From Heterobilharzia americana (lineage: Eukaryota > Platyhelminthes > Trematoda > Strigeidida > Schistosomatidae): a stretch of 64,000 nucleotides of DNA. The stretch spans positions 74,591,160 through 74,655,159 of the forward strand of contig OX104130.1 in NCBI GenBank assembly GCA_944470555.2, written 5' to 3'. Shown piece by piece: positions 32,001 through 36,150 of this stretch (the stretch's first letter is position 1; each line of letters begins with the position of its first letter). The position numbers and the translations under genes were made by a program. The notes below the pieces were generated by a model. It had not been told where the DNA came from. It worked only from the letters and a program-made list of their open reading frames with translations, and made no database searches.

Positions 32001-34438
32001 CTCTTTAGTATAATTGTTTTTATGTCATACCGTCGTTGATTAGACCGAATTGATCGGTCTCTGTTGGCATATGGGATCTTTTGCGGATGCCCCGATATTA
32101 CCGGTGCTCTAATGGTAGTAATGATGGGTAGTGGCTAGCAATGCAGGGTAGGATGCGCATTTCGTCCCATTTAAGACTGGTCAGCTGGACGTACCTGCTT
32201 CCAGATGACTGATGTTGTTCCCATCGGCATTCGAACTCGGGAGTGATCGCTTCATTACTACCATTAAAGCATCCGCACAGGATCCCATATGCCAATAGAG
32301 ACCGATCGATTCGGTCCAATCAACGACGGTATGATACAAAAACAATCATACTGAAATCTAAACCCGTCGCACAAAAATCGGCTATCGTGGCTCGGTGGTA
32401 TAGTGGATAACGCTCTGGAGTATGGAGCGATCACTCCCGAGTCTTAATCCCGATGGGAACAACATTAATCATCGGGAAGCAGGTACATCCAGCTGACGAG
32501 TCCCAAGTGGGACGAAATGCACATCCTGGATTCCACTGTCAACCACTATCCATCATTACTACTTCTACTCTTTATTTGTATGAATTCACCAATGGTATCG
32601 TTCCTCGAACAATGATTAGCTACATGTTCTATAGATTTTATTCTATGCAATAAACTATTCCGATAGACAATTTTAGCTGACTTTTTATACATTGAATTGA
32701 TTGTATATCATGTCAACCTGATAATATATTATGTCAGTGATTTAAGGTCATTCAACTGTGGAACCACAGTTTACAGTCAAATCAATAAAATTTAATCATT
32801 GTGATATTTATTAGCATCTTATGACCCAATAATTGTCAGATATACAAAAAAGGTTAATATTTCAATAAAAATTAACCCCATTCATACTCCCTGTACACTT
32901 TACCATCGACTTAAAGTCTATATTACTGATCATTGATTCATATTAAATATATGAACTAACTTTTTCAAATTGTTGTACAAGGTCATTTAAAAGTTTTTCT
33001 TTTTCTTGTACTTTATTGTTCAATTCTTCTCTCAATTCTTTTTCTTTCAGTTCCTCCTTGAAAATAGTAGAATTGGTAGGGAGAAGAGAATTTTTTGAAT
33101 GATAGTCAGTGGAAGTAGTGAATAATGTAATAAAAAAAGGTGAAAAAAAGAGAAATTGAACATATTATCAATTAATTTATTAGTCTAAGATAGAGAAGTA
33201 AAGTAAACCGATTCATTGATTTAAAATGAGTGCTACAGTTTTTGTTGACATTAGCATAGTTAAATTGTTTTGGTTCCTGCCTCATTGTTAGAAAGTGTTG
33301 AAAGTTTTACATGGTTGCATATATCCTCCACAAATACATGCTGATATATTATAAGATGAATAGGGATAAGTATCTGTCTACAAGGTTATAAGTTGCACTC
33401 ATTGCATGCTGGCGTATGATACTATCCAGTTGCCGAGATCGAAGAAGAGATGAATTTGTACTCAGGATCCAACGGTAAAGCCACATGCGCTCAAACCAAT
33501 TAAACCGAGATCTATTGTTCAGTAGGTCATACGTGAAGGGTAGACATCAATGCTTAAAATGTGAGTGACTCTAAAGGTCAGTCTATCACATAGTAAGGTA
33601 AATAACTAGATTTTTTTTTTGCCTTATGAAAAATCACCGTTACAGATCAAATTAAGAAACTGAAATGACTATTTCAGTAGTTGCTAAAATGGCCCCTAAA
33701 GTCCCGGCAGAAAGTTATATGGCCTATTCTTATCTTCTGATCTTCATAAATAAACATATTATCAGTTCTTCCTATTTGTAAACACCATTTATCCTAATAA
33801 CTCACATTAATTTAAATTAGCTTGTCAAAATTCCAGTTGATTAGCTTAGCAACCTGCCTGATAGCCACAGTTTAGTCTAATGTATTCGATTTACCCCTTC
33901 AGGAACCAGTTTTCAGTACTACCCTCGGTCATGTCAAGATCGACGTAAAAAAGTGCAAAGAAAACCGTAGTGAAATCAGTGGTAGAACTGATTATTTTGC
34001 AGATGGTAGTTTTGATTATACTTGATGACTATTCATCAGTAAAGCTCGTCAACTTTGAGTAGGTTTCATTAATTCAACCCCGTATACTACTAATGAGCTA
34101 GTTCAGATAGGAATATTTACACTAATTCGACATGGCTGGCGGAAACCACTGGTTAAGAATATCAGCTTCTAACTACTGTTATCCACTAAAATATGTCGTA
34201 CAATTATCCTCTCAGCGCACACATCTACTTTACTACTACTACTACTACTACTATCAGTAGTAGTAGTGTTTCTATAGCAAGTGAAAGAAAGTTCAGTTTT
34301 GTCACAGATATGACTCCTATTAGACAGGTTATGGAAAAGTGAACTGCTTACTTTTTGTTTCAATTGTTCTTTCTCTTGGTTCACTTGGTGTTCAAGTTCT
34401 TCAACTAGATTATGCAGTTCTTCATCTTGTTTCATGAT
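4878..34438 (-). CDS. RASEF: Partial RASEF/CRACR2A-type coiled-coil Rab GTPase gene (span of recognised exons)
   Basis: Large Rab-type GTPase gene on the minus strand. Exons in transcript order are 34352-34438, 32961-33056, 26434-26693, 22997-23272, 15736-15815, 9684-9724 (tentative) and 4878-5083. Every junction is in phase: 0/0, 0/0, 2/1, 2/1, 1/2, 0/0. The product would be about 150 residues of charged coiled coil, a Ser/Thr-rich linker, a short acidic segment, then the GTPase domain. Known RASEF, CRACR2A and Rab44 proteins have N-terminal EF-hands, a central coiled coil and a C-terminal Rab domain, and act as membrane-traffic or calcium-linked GTPases. The EF-hand exons would lie above 34.4 kb and were not found. 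The GTPase part after G3 would lie below 4.9 kb, probably beyond base 1. I infer the family from domain order. Which of the three paralogues it is cannot be settled here, so the symbol is a best guess. Confidence 0.75.
5235..5850. repeat. T-SINE inverted dimer (fold-back element)
   Basis: Two T-SINE units lie head to head: a minus unit at about 5235-5520 and a plus unit at about 5565-5850. The outer ends are inverted repeats (TATTCATCATGAACTGACAT at the left; ATGTCAGTCTATGATGAATA at the right). Each unit has a tRNA-like head, with an A-box-like CCAGTGGCTCAGGGGTAACG in the right unit and a B-box-like GGTTCGATTCC in the left. About 45 bp separate the heads. The arms differ at many positions, so this is not an assembly echo. 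Confidence 0.75.
5985..6935 (-). mobile_element. Penelope-like element fragment, end of RT and GIY-YIG domain
   Basis: On the minus strand, about 6930-6480 gives broken RT C-terminal segments (FLDVLFTRKTDGYIQ, KKHIFDDCTEEEMNK). Then 6463-6227 gives IYKFNCSCGANYI, and 6235-6120 continues GRT-ALSTHAHEHAPAWLV in shifted frames. The CxCGxxYIGRT pattern is the PLE GIY-YIG endonuclease. Stops and shifts are frequent. It belongs to the same subgroup as the PLEs at 19490 and 29945. Confidence 0.75.
6936..7685. other. Gap: intronic, nothing recognised
   Basis: AT-rich sequence without a convincing exon or known repeat. Confidence 0.4.
7690..7890 (+). mobile_element. SINE of the second hammerhead family
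   Basis: A tRNA-like head with a B-box-like GGCTTCGAGTCTCA at 7739-7752 is followed by a hammerhead motif (separate entry) and the body ATTGCCTCCAACCAACTTAC. The layout (tRNA head, spacer, hammerhead) is that of Sm-alpha, but all helices differ in sequence. Related copies are at 8575-8960 and 50225-50500. Confidence 0.55.
7785..7834 (+). ncRNA. Hammerhead ribozyme, second family, core intact
   Basis: CTGACGA is at 7793-7799. Stem II is GTGC/GCAC (7800-7803 with 7810-7813) closing the loop CAAAAA. GAAA is at 7814-7817. A minimal stem III is A-CC-TA-GG-U, and predicted cleavage is after C7825 (GUC). Stem I would be GCCTTG with CAGGGC, but three bases (AAG, 7826-7828) separate it from the cleavage site. 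The two related copies lack this insertion at the same place. All core residues are present. Activity of this copy is doubtful because of the bulge. Confidence 0.6.
7945..8110. repeat. Short G-element with inverted ends
   Basis: The left end TTTATACTGGATGGTTGAATG and the right end CTTTCAATCATCACCCAGTA are inverted repeats. Between them is one minus-oriented tRNA-like unit (GGATTTGAATCAGCGACC, AACAACTGAGCTGTCA). This is a central-deletion form of the longer elements at 29380 and 38645. Confidence 0.65.
8575..8960 (+). mobile_element. SINE of the second hammerhead family, decayed
   Basis: It aligns with the 7690 copy through the ribozyme region, here CTGGCAAGTGCCAACAAGCT then TGAAACTTAGATTCAGGAC. 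The core is mutated (CTGGCAA for CTGACGA), so it should not cleave. It continues with CTCCAACCAACTGACATC and a 3' body (AGCCTCCTAGCTTGGTGGC) shared with the copy at 50225. Confidence 0.55.
9453..9497 (+). ncRNA. Hammerhead-like relic, third type
   Basis: CTGATGA is at 9461-9467. A GTC/GAC stem encloses CTACAA. AAAA stands where GAAA is expected (G12 changed to A). ACAAGUC gives a minimal stem III with cleavage after C9491. Stem I GTGAGT (9453-9458) pairs 5 of 6 with ACTAAC (9492-9497), with two extra G bases before the core. The G12 change should abolish cleavage. PLEs are known to carry minimal hammerheads. A link to a PLE here is only inference. Confidence 0.35.
9684..9724 (-). CDS. Candidate 41-nt RASEF-like microexon
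   Basis: This tentative microexon sits in the 10.6-kb intron between the acidic exon and the GTPase exon. An eight-T tract runs straight into the acceptor (TTTTTTTTAG|GTG). Translation with the carried T gives C-EYFGLHKKLRLNP and ends in phase 0 at CCA|GTAACT, exactly what the flanking exons need. The donor is weak. Microexons are common in schistosome genes. Support is phase and splice signals only, because 13 residues cannot be matched to a family. Another undetected exon could fill the same role. Confidence 0.35.
10140..10330 (-). mobile_element. Sm-alpha-type SINE relic
   Basis: On the minus strand, a tRNA-like region with TTTGAATCGATGGGTGTTG precedes a decayed hammerhead: AAGGTATATCCAACTCATGA then GTGTCAGATAGGAGGAAACG and TAGATTTCACTGCTGG. 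The order matches the Sm-alpha SINE (tRNA head, then ribozyme, then ATTCCACTGC). The core is CTCATGA instead of CTGATGA. Confidence 0.6.
10331..10640. other. Gap: intronic, nothing recognised
   Basis: No exon or known repeat is seen. Confidence 0.35.
10645..10770 (+). repeat. AAT-repeat and unclassified repeat U (short copy)
   Basis: A run of ATAATAATA/GATGATG triplets at about 10653-10693 is followed by CACTTTATTTCAAACAATTTG and GAATTCTCAGCATGATA. The same arrangement of triplet run and AT-rich body starts at 35330, and the body alone recurs at 59980. Confidence 0.4.
10830..11000 (-). mobile_element. Sm-alpha-type SINE relic with ACCAG core
   Basis: On the minus strand, CCTTGGTGTTTGAATAGGCG and TCTAAGTTAGAACACC form the tRNA-like head. 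They are followed by CTTAGCTGACCAGTTCCGAA, an altered hammerhead whose core reads CTGACCA, and by ATTCTACTGC. The G8-to-C change recurs in the copies at 32145 and 58985. Confidence 0.5.
11001..11449. other. Gap: intronic, with a GA microsatellite
   Basis: Bases 11311-11332 are a GA dinucleotide repeat. Nothing else is recognised. Confidence 0.4.
11450..13660 (-). mobile_element. RTE-B copy with 5' end and endonuclease but lacking most RT and the 3' end
   Basis: On the minus strand the copy begins at about 13660 with ACCTCACCTGCTTAGC, matching the 5' end of the TSD-bounded copy at 48772. It encodes an apurinic-type endonuclease start (MRTWNLRTMFQPSN, then YHIEVLGICKSRWNGSGLS), a long decayed linker, and the start of RT (LLKCGKAAGPDGIPPQ, SRIILDRLKYALDS). 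It stops near 11450 before the catalytic FADD box. Frameshifts and stops are many. The linker contains CCA/GGT-rich simple sequence at about 11930-11960. Confidence 0.85.
13661..14774. other. Gap: intronic, nothing recognised
   Basis: No convincing exon. A GC-richer patch at about 14290-14440 (CCTCCTCCACCAGTGGCCAG) could be another SINE relic, but I could not match it. Confidence 0.35.
14775..14990 (-). mobile_element. Sm-alpha-type SINE relic
   Basis: On the minus strand a clear tRNA-like head is present (GGCTGGGTAGCCTAACAG as A-box region, AGATTCGAGTCTCAGTGGG as B-box region). It is followed by ACATCCATCTCATGAGTTTG, AAGGAGGACAAAATGCGTAT and CCTAGATTTCACTG. The hammerhead core has CTCATGA and CAAAA, both inactivating. 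Confidence 0.7.
15205..15525. repeat. T-SINE fold-back copy
   Basis: The left end (CTGACATCAACGGGAGAACC, then ACCTCAGAGCAT) and the right end (ATGCTCCCAGGTTTTCAATG, then CAAATGATGTCAGTTCGTGA) are inverted repeats of about 60 bp. The left side keeps a minus-oriented tRNA-like part. The right unit has lost its head. Confidence 0.6.
15736..15815 (-). CDS. RASEF-like exon: short acidic segment
   Basis: This 80-nt exon takes one base to complete the split codon AT|A, then encodes 26 codons and leaves one base (T). The protein is strongly acidic (FNDGNTHEGDLEDIDE, then AEEYEDVFQQ). The acceptor is TTACTTCAG|ATT and the donor is CAAT|GTATGT. It fits in phase after the exon at 22997. It cannot splice directly to the GTPase exon at 5083, because T plus AA would give a stop, so at least one exon must lie between. 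Confidence 0.7.
16015..16180. repeat. Sm-alpha-derived hairpin
   Basis: The left part (ATTGGCATATAGGCTCCTAT, GTGGATGTC) is the outer end seen in other Sm-alpha fold-back copies. It is followed by a plus-oriented decayed hammerhead tail (AACTAGTCCAAGATAGGATG, AAACCTGCATCCTGGATTCC). AATTTAGTTGGT and ACCAACTAAATT form an inverted repeat around it. Confidence 0.5.
16181..17144. other. Gap: intronic, possible T-SINE relic
   Basis: Bases 16830-17010 contain CATGACAAGTCATGAGTTCT and AGAGAAATCCACC, faintly like the inner part of T-SINE copies. The rest is unassigned. Confidence 0.3.
17145..17640 (+). mobile_element. RTE-A 3' end relic
   Basis: The plus-strand reading frame 17155-17538 includes EVCLGSKKVKLSQTKTWHQS. 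This corresponds to the C-terminal RTE-A segment following RT (compare the 17917 copy: GSGWKKAQGGHTETCHQ in shifted frames). It is heavily diverged and lies directly upstream of a second RTE-A copy in the same orientation. Confidence 0.55.
17917..19320 (+). mobile_element. RTE-A (SR2-like) non-LTR retrotransposon, 5'-truncated
   Basis: It begins inside the RT domain (FPDLKAAFDSIDPE) and runs through GVPSKYITELNALYSNTCGR, SLDLEYADDMM (YADD catalytic box), LTIDNVVIECVNHFTYLGS, a C-terminal block ending MARNRCQWCRCIH at about 19094, an ACACAC run, and a presumed 3' UTR to about 19320. A frameshift after YADD (18240) and a CCA-repeat insertion (about 18340-18360) break the frame. Both defects are shared with the copy at 1-690. 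Confidence 0.85.
19490..21125 (-). mobile_element. Most complete Penelope-like element, RT plus GIY-YIG
   Basis: On the minus strand from about 21125: N-terminal part (LLSLGFNFSAP in similar form, GSGIVLMNK), RT (LKIHKVDNPLSPVLP, then KISSFNVKSLFTSVPL, MQPACVGTGSPLRQL, FYRRYIDDIIVIND with catalytic YIDD), then VFLDILFYRRKDGSIRLSIY, LVKCSSNGVHHIC, and a GIY-YIG block (ITSYCIYQLT, IYVGGSNRVMQTRVGGHV). The catalytic Asp pair is intact, but there are several stops and frameshifts. This copy best shows the full PLE order. Confidence 0.85.
21126..21429. other. Gap between two PLEs
   Basis: AT-rich sequence; may contain untranslated ends of the flanking PLEs. No distinct feature. Confidence 0.35.
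21430..22660 (+). mobile_element. Penelope-like element, 5'-truncated, opposite orientation to neighbour
   Basis: Plus-strand blocks are RT palm (TYFQISGKIYKQMK, MGPQIFGLIAEAV, IKPKIWILYEDVAFVI, where YEDV replaces YVDD), LPFLDVLVIRTNAGGLE, RVYKPTH-type segment (RKPTHTDQILNTSS), NGYPRNFIRRCLSRAS, and endonuclease (NIIYKINCNNCVQRYIGK). It differs in family from the minus PLE at 19490. The catalytic Asp is changed and the frames are broken. Confidence 0.85.
22623..22675 (+). ncRNA. Possible hammerhead relic at the PLE 3' end
   Basis: CTGATAA (22633-22639), then TCGTC-TAGTA-G-GACGA as stem II, then GAAC where GAAA is expected. Two core positions are mutated, so it cannot be active as read. PLEs of several animals are known to carry minimal hammerheads near their ends, which makes the position suggestive. 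Confidence 0.3.
22661..22996. other. Gap: intronic, nothing recognised
   Basis: AT-rich; lies between the PLE and the linker exon. Confidence 0.35.
22997..23272 (-). CDS. RASEF-like exon: end of coiled coil and Ser/Thr-rich linker
   Basis: This 276-nt exon takes one base to complete an Arg codon (AG|A) from the previous exon, then has 91 codons and ends with two bases. It begins TINQKLVDEQEVKAQ and becomes a low-complexity linker rich in S, T, D and N, including SNARRGSTLSNYFTPV near the end. Linkers between coiled coil and GTPase domain are poorly conserved in this family, so sequence alone does not prove identity; the phase match does. The acceptor is TTATTCATAG|AAC and the donor is GTAAT|GTAAGT. 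Confidence 0.75.
23273..23974. other. Gap: intronic, nothing recognised
   Basis: No exon or repeat recognised. Confidence 0.35.
23975..24080 (-). repeat. tRNA-like SINE relic
   Basis: On the minus strand, TAGCTCATTGGTTTATGG resembles an A box and CACGGGTTCGAACCC a B box. The T-arm cannot form a proper five-pair stem and no acceptor stem closes, so this is not a functional tRNA gene. Confidence 0.45.
24081..24479. other. Gap: intronic, nothing recognised
   Basis: No convincing exon. A 60-codon open frame on the minus strand has no family resemblance. Confidence 0.3.
24480..25800 (-). mobile_element. CR1-like LINE fragment (endonuclease end, RT)
   Basis: On the minus strand from about 25800: VRGDFYFCDSNFL (endonuclease GDFN-type motif), then KKYALSWITNWLDSYFLERR and TEAGVPQCAVLSA (the GVPQGSVLGP box of CR1/jockey RTs), FSAKIGVTLNPSKCQMINF (LNPSKC box), and a C-terminal part with LLVLTYCFSLILDSRKITT and KLYARPNTFLNLTI. 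The YADD region is eroded and the frames are broken. Only one such LINE is seen in the window. It is probably the SR1-like clade. Confidence 0.7.
25801..26433. other. Gap: intronic, nothing recognised
   Basis: AT-rich; no feature. Confidence 0.35.
26434..26693 (-). CDS. RASEF-like exon: long coiled coil with ERETLVRQLDMLR motif
   Basis: This 260-nt exon runs from phase 0 to phase 2. It encodes 86 residues of dense coiled coil, with an EKEKLLQEKEDLERKLEES stretch, a basic AREERRRRAKAA patch and the ending ERETLVRQLDML. That last motif joined to R-TINQKLVDE from the next exon resembles the conserved end of the coiled coil in RASEF/CRACR2A proteins. This resemblance is from memory of the family and was not computed. 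The acceptor is TTTTTTTTCTATTTAAG|GCA and the donor is CTAAG|GTAGAT. This is the most convincing coding exon of the gene together with the GTPase exon. Confidence 0.85.
26694..27349. other. Gap: intronic, nothing recognised
   Basis: AT-rich; no feature seen. Confidence 0.35.
27350..27460 (+). repeat. T-SINE relic, outer end
   Basis: AAACGGAACAGTTATCTACA, GCTCCGAGGTTTTCAG and GATTTCAGTTTATGATGAAA follow the 3' part of T-SINE copies. Confidence 0.4.
27815..28095 (+). mobile_element. T-SINE, best single copy
   Basis: tRNA-like head: CCCAGTGGCTCAATGGTAAC as A-box region at about 27920 and GGTCGCGGGTTCGATCTCTG as B-box region at about 27964. The body is AACAGCTGTTCAGTGCTCC, then CTCCAACTGATATCAGTCTA and CGATGAATAACAACTTA as the 3' end. 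The order (polymerase III-type promoter inside a tRNA-like head, then a unique tail) is that of a tRNA-derived SINE. Confidence 0.7.
28096..29379. other. Gap: intronic, with one unclassified repeat
   Basis: Bases 28490-28620 (TGACCAATCAAGTTGAAGGT, CTGGGAAGC) are similar to 58500-58650 (TGGCTAATCAAGTTGGAGGT, CTAGGAAAC), so both are copies of an unnamed repeat. The rest is unassigned. Confidence 0.4.
29380..29705. repeat. G-element: inverted dimer of tRNA-like units
   Basis: The ends are inverted repeats (GGTGATGATTGAAGGTGAAA at the left; TTTCACCTTCAATCATCACC at the right). The left half carries a minus tRNA-like unit (revcomp: GTCAGTTGGTAGTAC, CACTGGTTCCAATCC). The right half carries a plus one (AACTCAGTTGGTAGAGCC, ACCGGTTCGAATCTAGCC). 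Both heads point outward from the centre. An AATAATAATAATAATA run follows. Same family as 1543, 7945 and 38645. Confidence 0.75.
29744..30291. repeat. Left arm of a 548-bp inverted repeat
   Basis: Inverse copy of 30870-31417. Every stretch I compared was identical, including a CAGTA-repeat tract at 29890-29932 and the 86-residue endonuclease frame. The arms begin at CAATAGTATGAAGAG and end at CTATCCGATTCA. Identity is lost immediately outside on both sides. Confidence 0.9.
29945..30660 (-). mobile_element. Penelope-like element, RT end and GIY-YIG (left copy)
   Basis: On the minus strand: GVIMVSPLGTLLADV (RT), FYRRYIDKIYMICEK (YIDK replaces YIDD), DEKLSFLGILIIRIG, then LVKCSFNGVNRIA. After a frame change comes the endonuclease CITSHCVYYFTCMCGHTNME, then QLRMVEYMLEWLQKQ. 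A cysteine pair and tyrosine match the PLE GIY-YIG block. The RT 5' boundary is near 30660. Catalytic residue lost. Confidence 0.8.
30870..31417. repeat. Right arm of the 548-bp inverted repeat
   Basis: Inverse duplicate of 29744-30291, with a 578-bp spacer (30292-30869) between the arms. It contains the PLE endonuclease frame on the plus strand (30949-31209) plus PLE 3' sequence to about 31360. Its PLE is cut at 30870, inside the coding region. Confidence 0.9.
31425..31795 (+). mobile_element. Probable C-terminal end of another PLE endonuclease
   Basis: A 138-codon frame starts in the inverted-repeat arm (31377), but the informative part is outside it: ATAHKHTVGWDRVKILKTNL, then WRERLITEMTPN and PDIWKILPPM. 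A His followed by WDxVKIL and RLITE is the usual pattern after the GIY-YIG core of PLEs. It differs from the PLE in the arm, so it would be a second element. Without a search this stays moderate. It is the longest uninterrupted frame of its kind in the window. Confidence 0.45.
32015..32350 (-). repeat. Sm-alpha fold-back copy with long inverted ends
   Basis: The left end (TCATACCGTCGTTGATTAGA, GATCGGTCTCTGTTGGCATA) and the right end (TATGCCAATAGAGACCGATC, CAATCAACGACGGTATGATA) are inverted repeats of about 75 bp. Inner sequence (AATGGTAGTAATGA / TCATTACTACCATT) extends the pairing. Inside is a minus Sm-alpha unit: tRNA-like head (CCCGAGTTCGAATGCCG) and hammerhead with core CTGACCA (G8 changed to C) and disrupted stem I, so it is inactive. 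Confidence 0.75.
32351..32384. other. Short spacer between two Sm-alpha copies
   Basis: About 35 bp separate the fold-back copy from the plus-oriented intact copy. Confidence 0.4.
32385..32570 (+). mobile_element. Sm-alpha-type SINE with intact hammerhead
   Basis: tRNA-like head (CGTGGCTCGGTGGTATAGTG, then CTCCCGAGTCTTAATCCCG), spacer (TCGGGAAGCAGGT), hammerhead at 32487-32531, and tail (TCCACTGTCAACCACTATCC). This is the known schistosome SINE layout, with a polymerase III-type internal promoter and a self-cleaving ribozyme. It lies in an intron of the GTPase gene, antisense to it. It shares the GATCACTCCCGAG head with the inverted neighbour at 32015. Confidence 0.8.
32487..32531 (+). ncRNA. 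Hammerhead ribozyme, Sm-alpha type, apparently intact
   Basis: Stem I is ATCCAG (32487-32492) with CTGGAT (32526-32531), six perfect pairs. Core CTGACGA is at 32493-32499. Stem II is G-TCCC/GGGA-C with loop AAGT. GAAA is at 32514-32517. Minimal stem III is A-TG-CA-CA-U. The cleavage triplet is AUC, with the cut after C32525. Every residue known to be needed for hammerhead cleavage is present. It is the only such copy among the Sm-alpha relics here. Confidence 0.85.
32571..32960. other. Gap: intronic, nothing recognised
   Basis: AT-rich; no feature. Confidence 0.35.
32961..33056 (-). CDS. RASEF-like exon: coiled coil
   Basis: This 96-nt exon encodes 32 codons in phase 0 at both ends. The protein is Glu/Lys/Leu-rich (EELKEKELREELNN, then KVQEKEKLLNDLVQQFEK), a clear coiled coil. 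The acceptor is TTTTCAAG|GAG and the donor is AAA|GTTAGT. It continues the heptad pattern of the exon at 34352 and leads in phase into the long coiled-coil exon at 26434. Between them lies a 6.3-kb intron filled with a PLE inverted repeat and Sm-alpha SINEs. Confidence 0.75.
33057..34351. other. Gap: intron with CTA microsatellite
   Basis: Bases 34232-34270 contain TACTACTACTACTACTACTA followed by CAGTAGTAGTAGT, a small potential hairpin. No further exon was recognised. Confidence 0.4.
34352..34438 (-). CDS. RASEF-like exon: coiled coil, first recognised exon
   Basis: This 87-nt exon encodes 29 codons, all charged or polar with leucine heptads (MKQDEELHNLVEELEH and following, ending EQLKQK). 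The donor is AAA|GTAAGC. The acceptor is probably AATAGTAAG|ATC, which keeps phase 0. An alternative AG four bases upstream would add four bases and break the phase unless the preceding exon ends in phase 2. A GTTGTTGTTGTTGTC tract precedes the acceptor. The preceding exon was not found. The codons start mid-protein, so this is not the gene start. Confidence 0.7.
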
Positions 34439-35329
34439 CTTACTATTGACAACAACAACAACAAAAAAGCGAAAAACAGCACAAAAAGTTGAAAAACATA
34501 ATTGTTTCACAACAAAGTCTTTACCGAATCAATATGACTAACTAGTCAAGATATTGGGATAGTGGATACACTGTGTTTTGGCATTTCTCATACAGTACTT
34601 ACCTCTCAACATTGTATAGACTGAGGTCAAAGACATCTAGATGCCAGTTAGACCCAACATCTCTGAAATCTAATCAAATCAGTTCATAAGTGACTATCCC
34701 TACAACACTTACATGAGATCTTTATGCCTGTGAACAATCATGCGTTTTGGATTGACAGAAAAATATGATTGTGATGGCTAAATTGACTGTGTTACATGCT
34801 ACTACTAATAAGAATGTATTTAAGTAGCATGTGTTGTGGTGTCTTTGGAGGAAGTCAAAAGAGTAGATAATCAATCGGTGAGCGTTTTGTGCAGAGGAAA
34901 GTGATGTATTTAAAACAGCTAGACTACGTCCTAGAAGATTAACACGAATGACCTGTGAGAAAGGGATGTATTCCTACTGCATTATTACTGGCTGTAATTT
35001 TACTAACAAACAATCTGACAAGGTGCACTCTAGGGTTATTCATATTGCTATAATCACTTGTCAATGAAGTTACATCAAGTGTTCTGATGAGGAATTTCTA
35101 GAATCTTTCATTCTTTCTACCAAGCTAATAGCATTATGCAGAAAAGACAGTACATCAAGTGTACTTTTCATTTCAATGATAGATACCCAAAACAGTGTAT
35201 AAAGAGGAAATGGGATATGGTAAATAGCTGGATATATTAACTCAGTTGGTAAATGGAGCAGTTGATGAACATCGGGTCGATGGTCTAAGTATTTTCCCAT
35301 AGTCCTGGTTCTCCTGTAAGTATGTAAAT
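34439..35329. other. Gap upstream of the first recognised exon
   Basis: No coiled-coil or EF-hand exon was found on the minus strand. A 76-codon minus frame at 35070-35300 has no recognisable motif. Confidence 0.35.
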
Positions 35330-36150
35330 TAATAATAATAATAACAATAATAATAATGGTTTTATTTTAAACCATATGTATGAGGAAGTATGGAATTTAT
35401 AGCATGGAATATCTCAACAAATTCGTTTTCCGTATAATATTTTTAAACGAAATAATTATTGTATCTGAATGGTGTTAATAATAACAGTATTCATGGGATA
35501 AGTGTGATATGGGCAGCTAGTATTACATTTGCCTCTGTTCTCAATTCGGAAATGAACACACAATCGAGTGTAATTTTAATGGTGGCATTTCAGTCAGCCA
35601 ACATAGAAATTCAAAAACTCATACCGATATCCTAGGAATAGTAATGTGGTGTATTTTTGAGCATTTATAAATCCATTTCCAACCGATGGATTGTTTCTCC
35701 TTTGTTTTGTTCTTAATGTGAGAAATGGAAGTTCGAAAACACTTTAAAAACGCTCGAGAGTACATGACACGTTCAGTAGACATTTGATAAGTTAAAACAA
35801 ACTAAAAGGGAAGAACTTAATGGAATATAATCAGTGGAAAGTTTTTTGGTAGCTCAGGATTTCAGCAGACCACTTTAGATCGTAGATTTGAGTACCATAG
35901 GTGCGTGTACAGACTATTGTTTTGTTCTTAGCTTGAAAAATGAAGGTTCGAAAACATTTTAAAATGTATGACAGTACATGATGCGTTTAGAAGACATTCA
36001 GAAGATTAAAACAAACTAAAAGGGAAGAATTTGATGGAATATAATCAGTGGAAAGCTTTTTTGGTAGCCCGAGAGTTAAACAGACCGTTTTCAGTAAACC
36101 TGGTTGAAAGACTTTTGATTTGTGCACAATTGCAGCCAGACAGAAATTCT
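35330..36150 (+). repeat. Unclassified repeat U with internal tandem duplication
   Basis: It starts with an AATAATAATAATAACAATAA run and an AT-rich body. Two diverged tandem units lie at about 35706-35895 and 35925-36110, sharing GGAAGTTCGAAAACACTTTA or GAAGGTTCGAAAACATTTTA, AAACAAACTAAAAGGGAAGA and TATAATCAGTGGAAAG. A related copy is at 59980-60440. No coding motif is seen. Confidence 0.5.
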
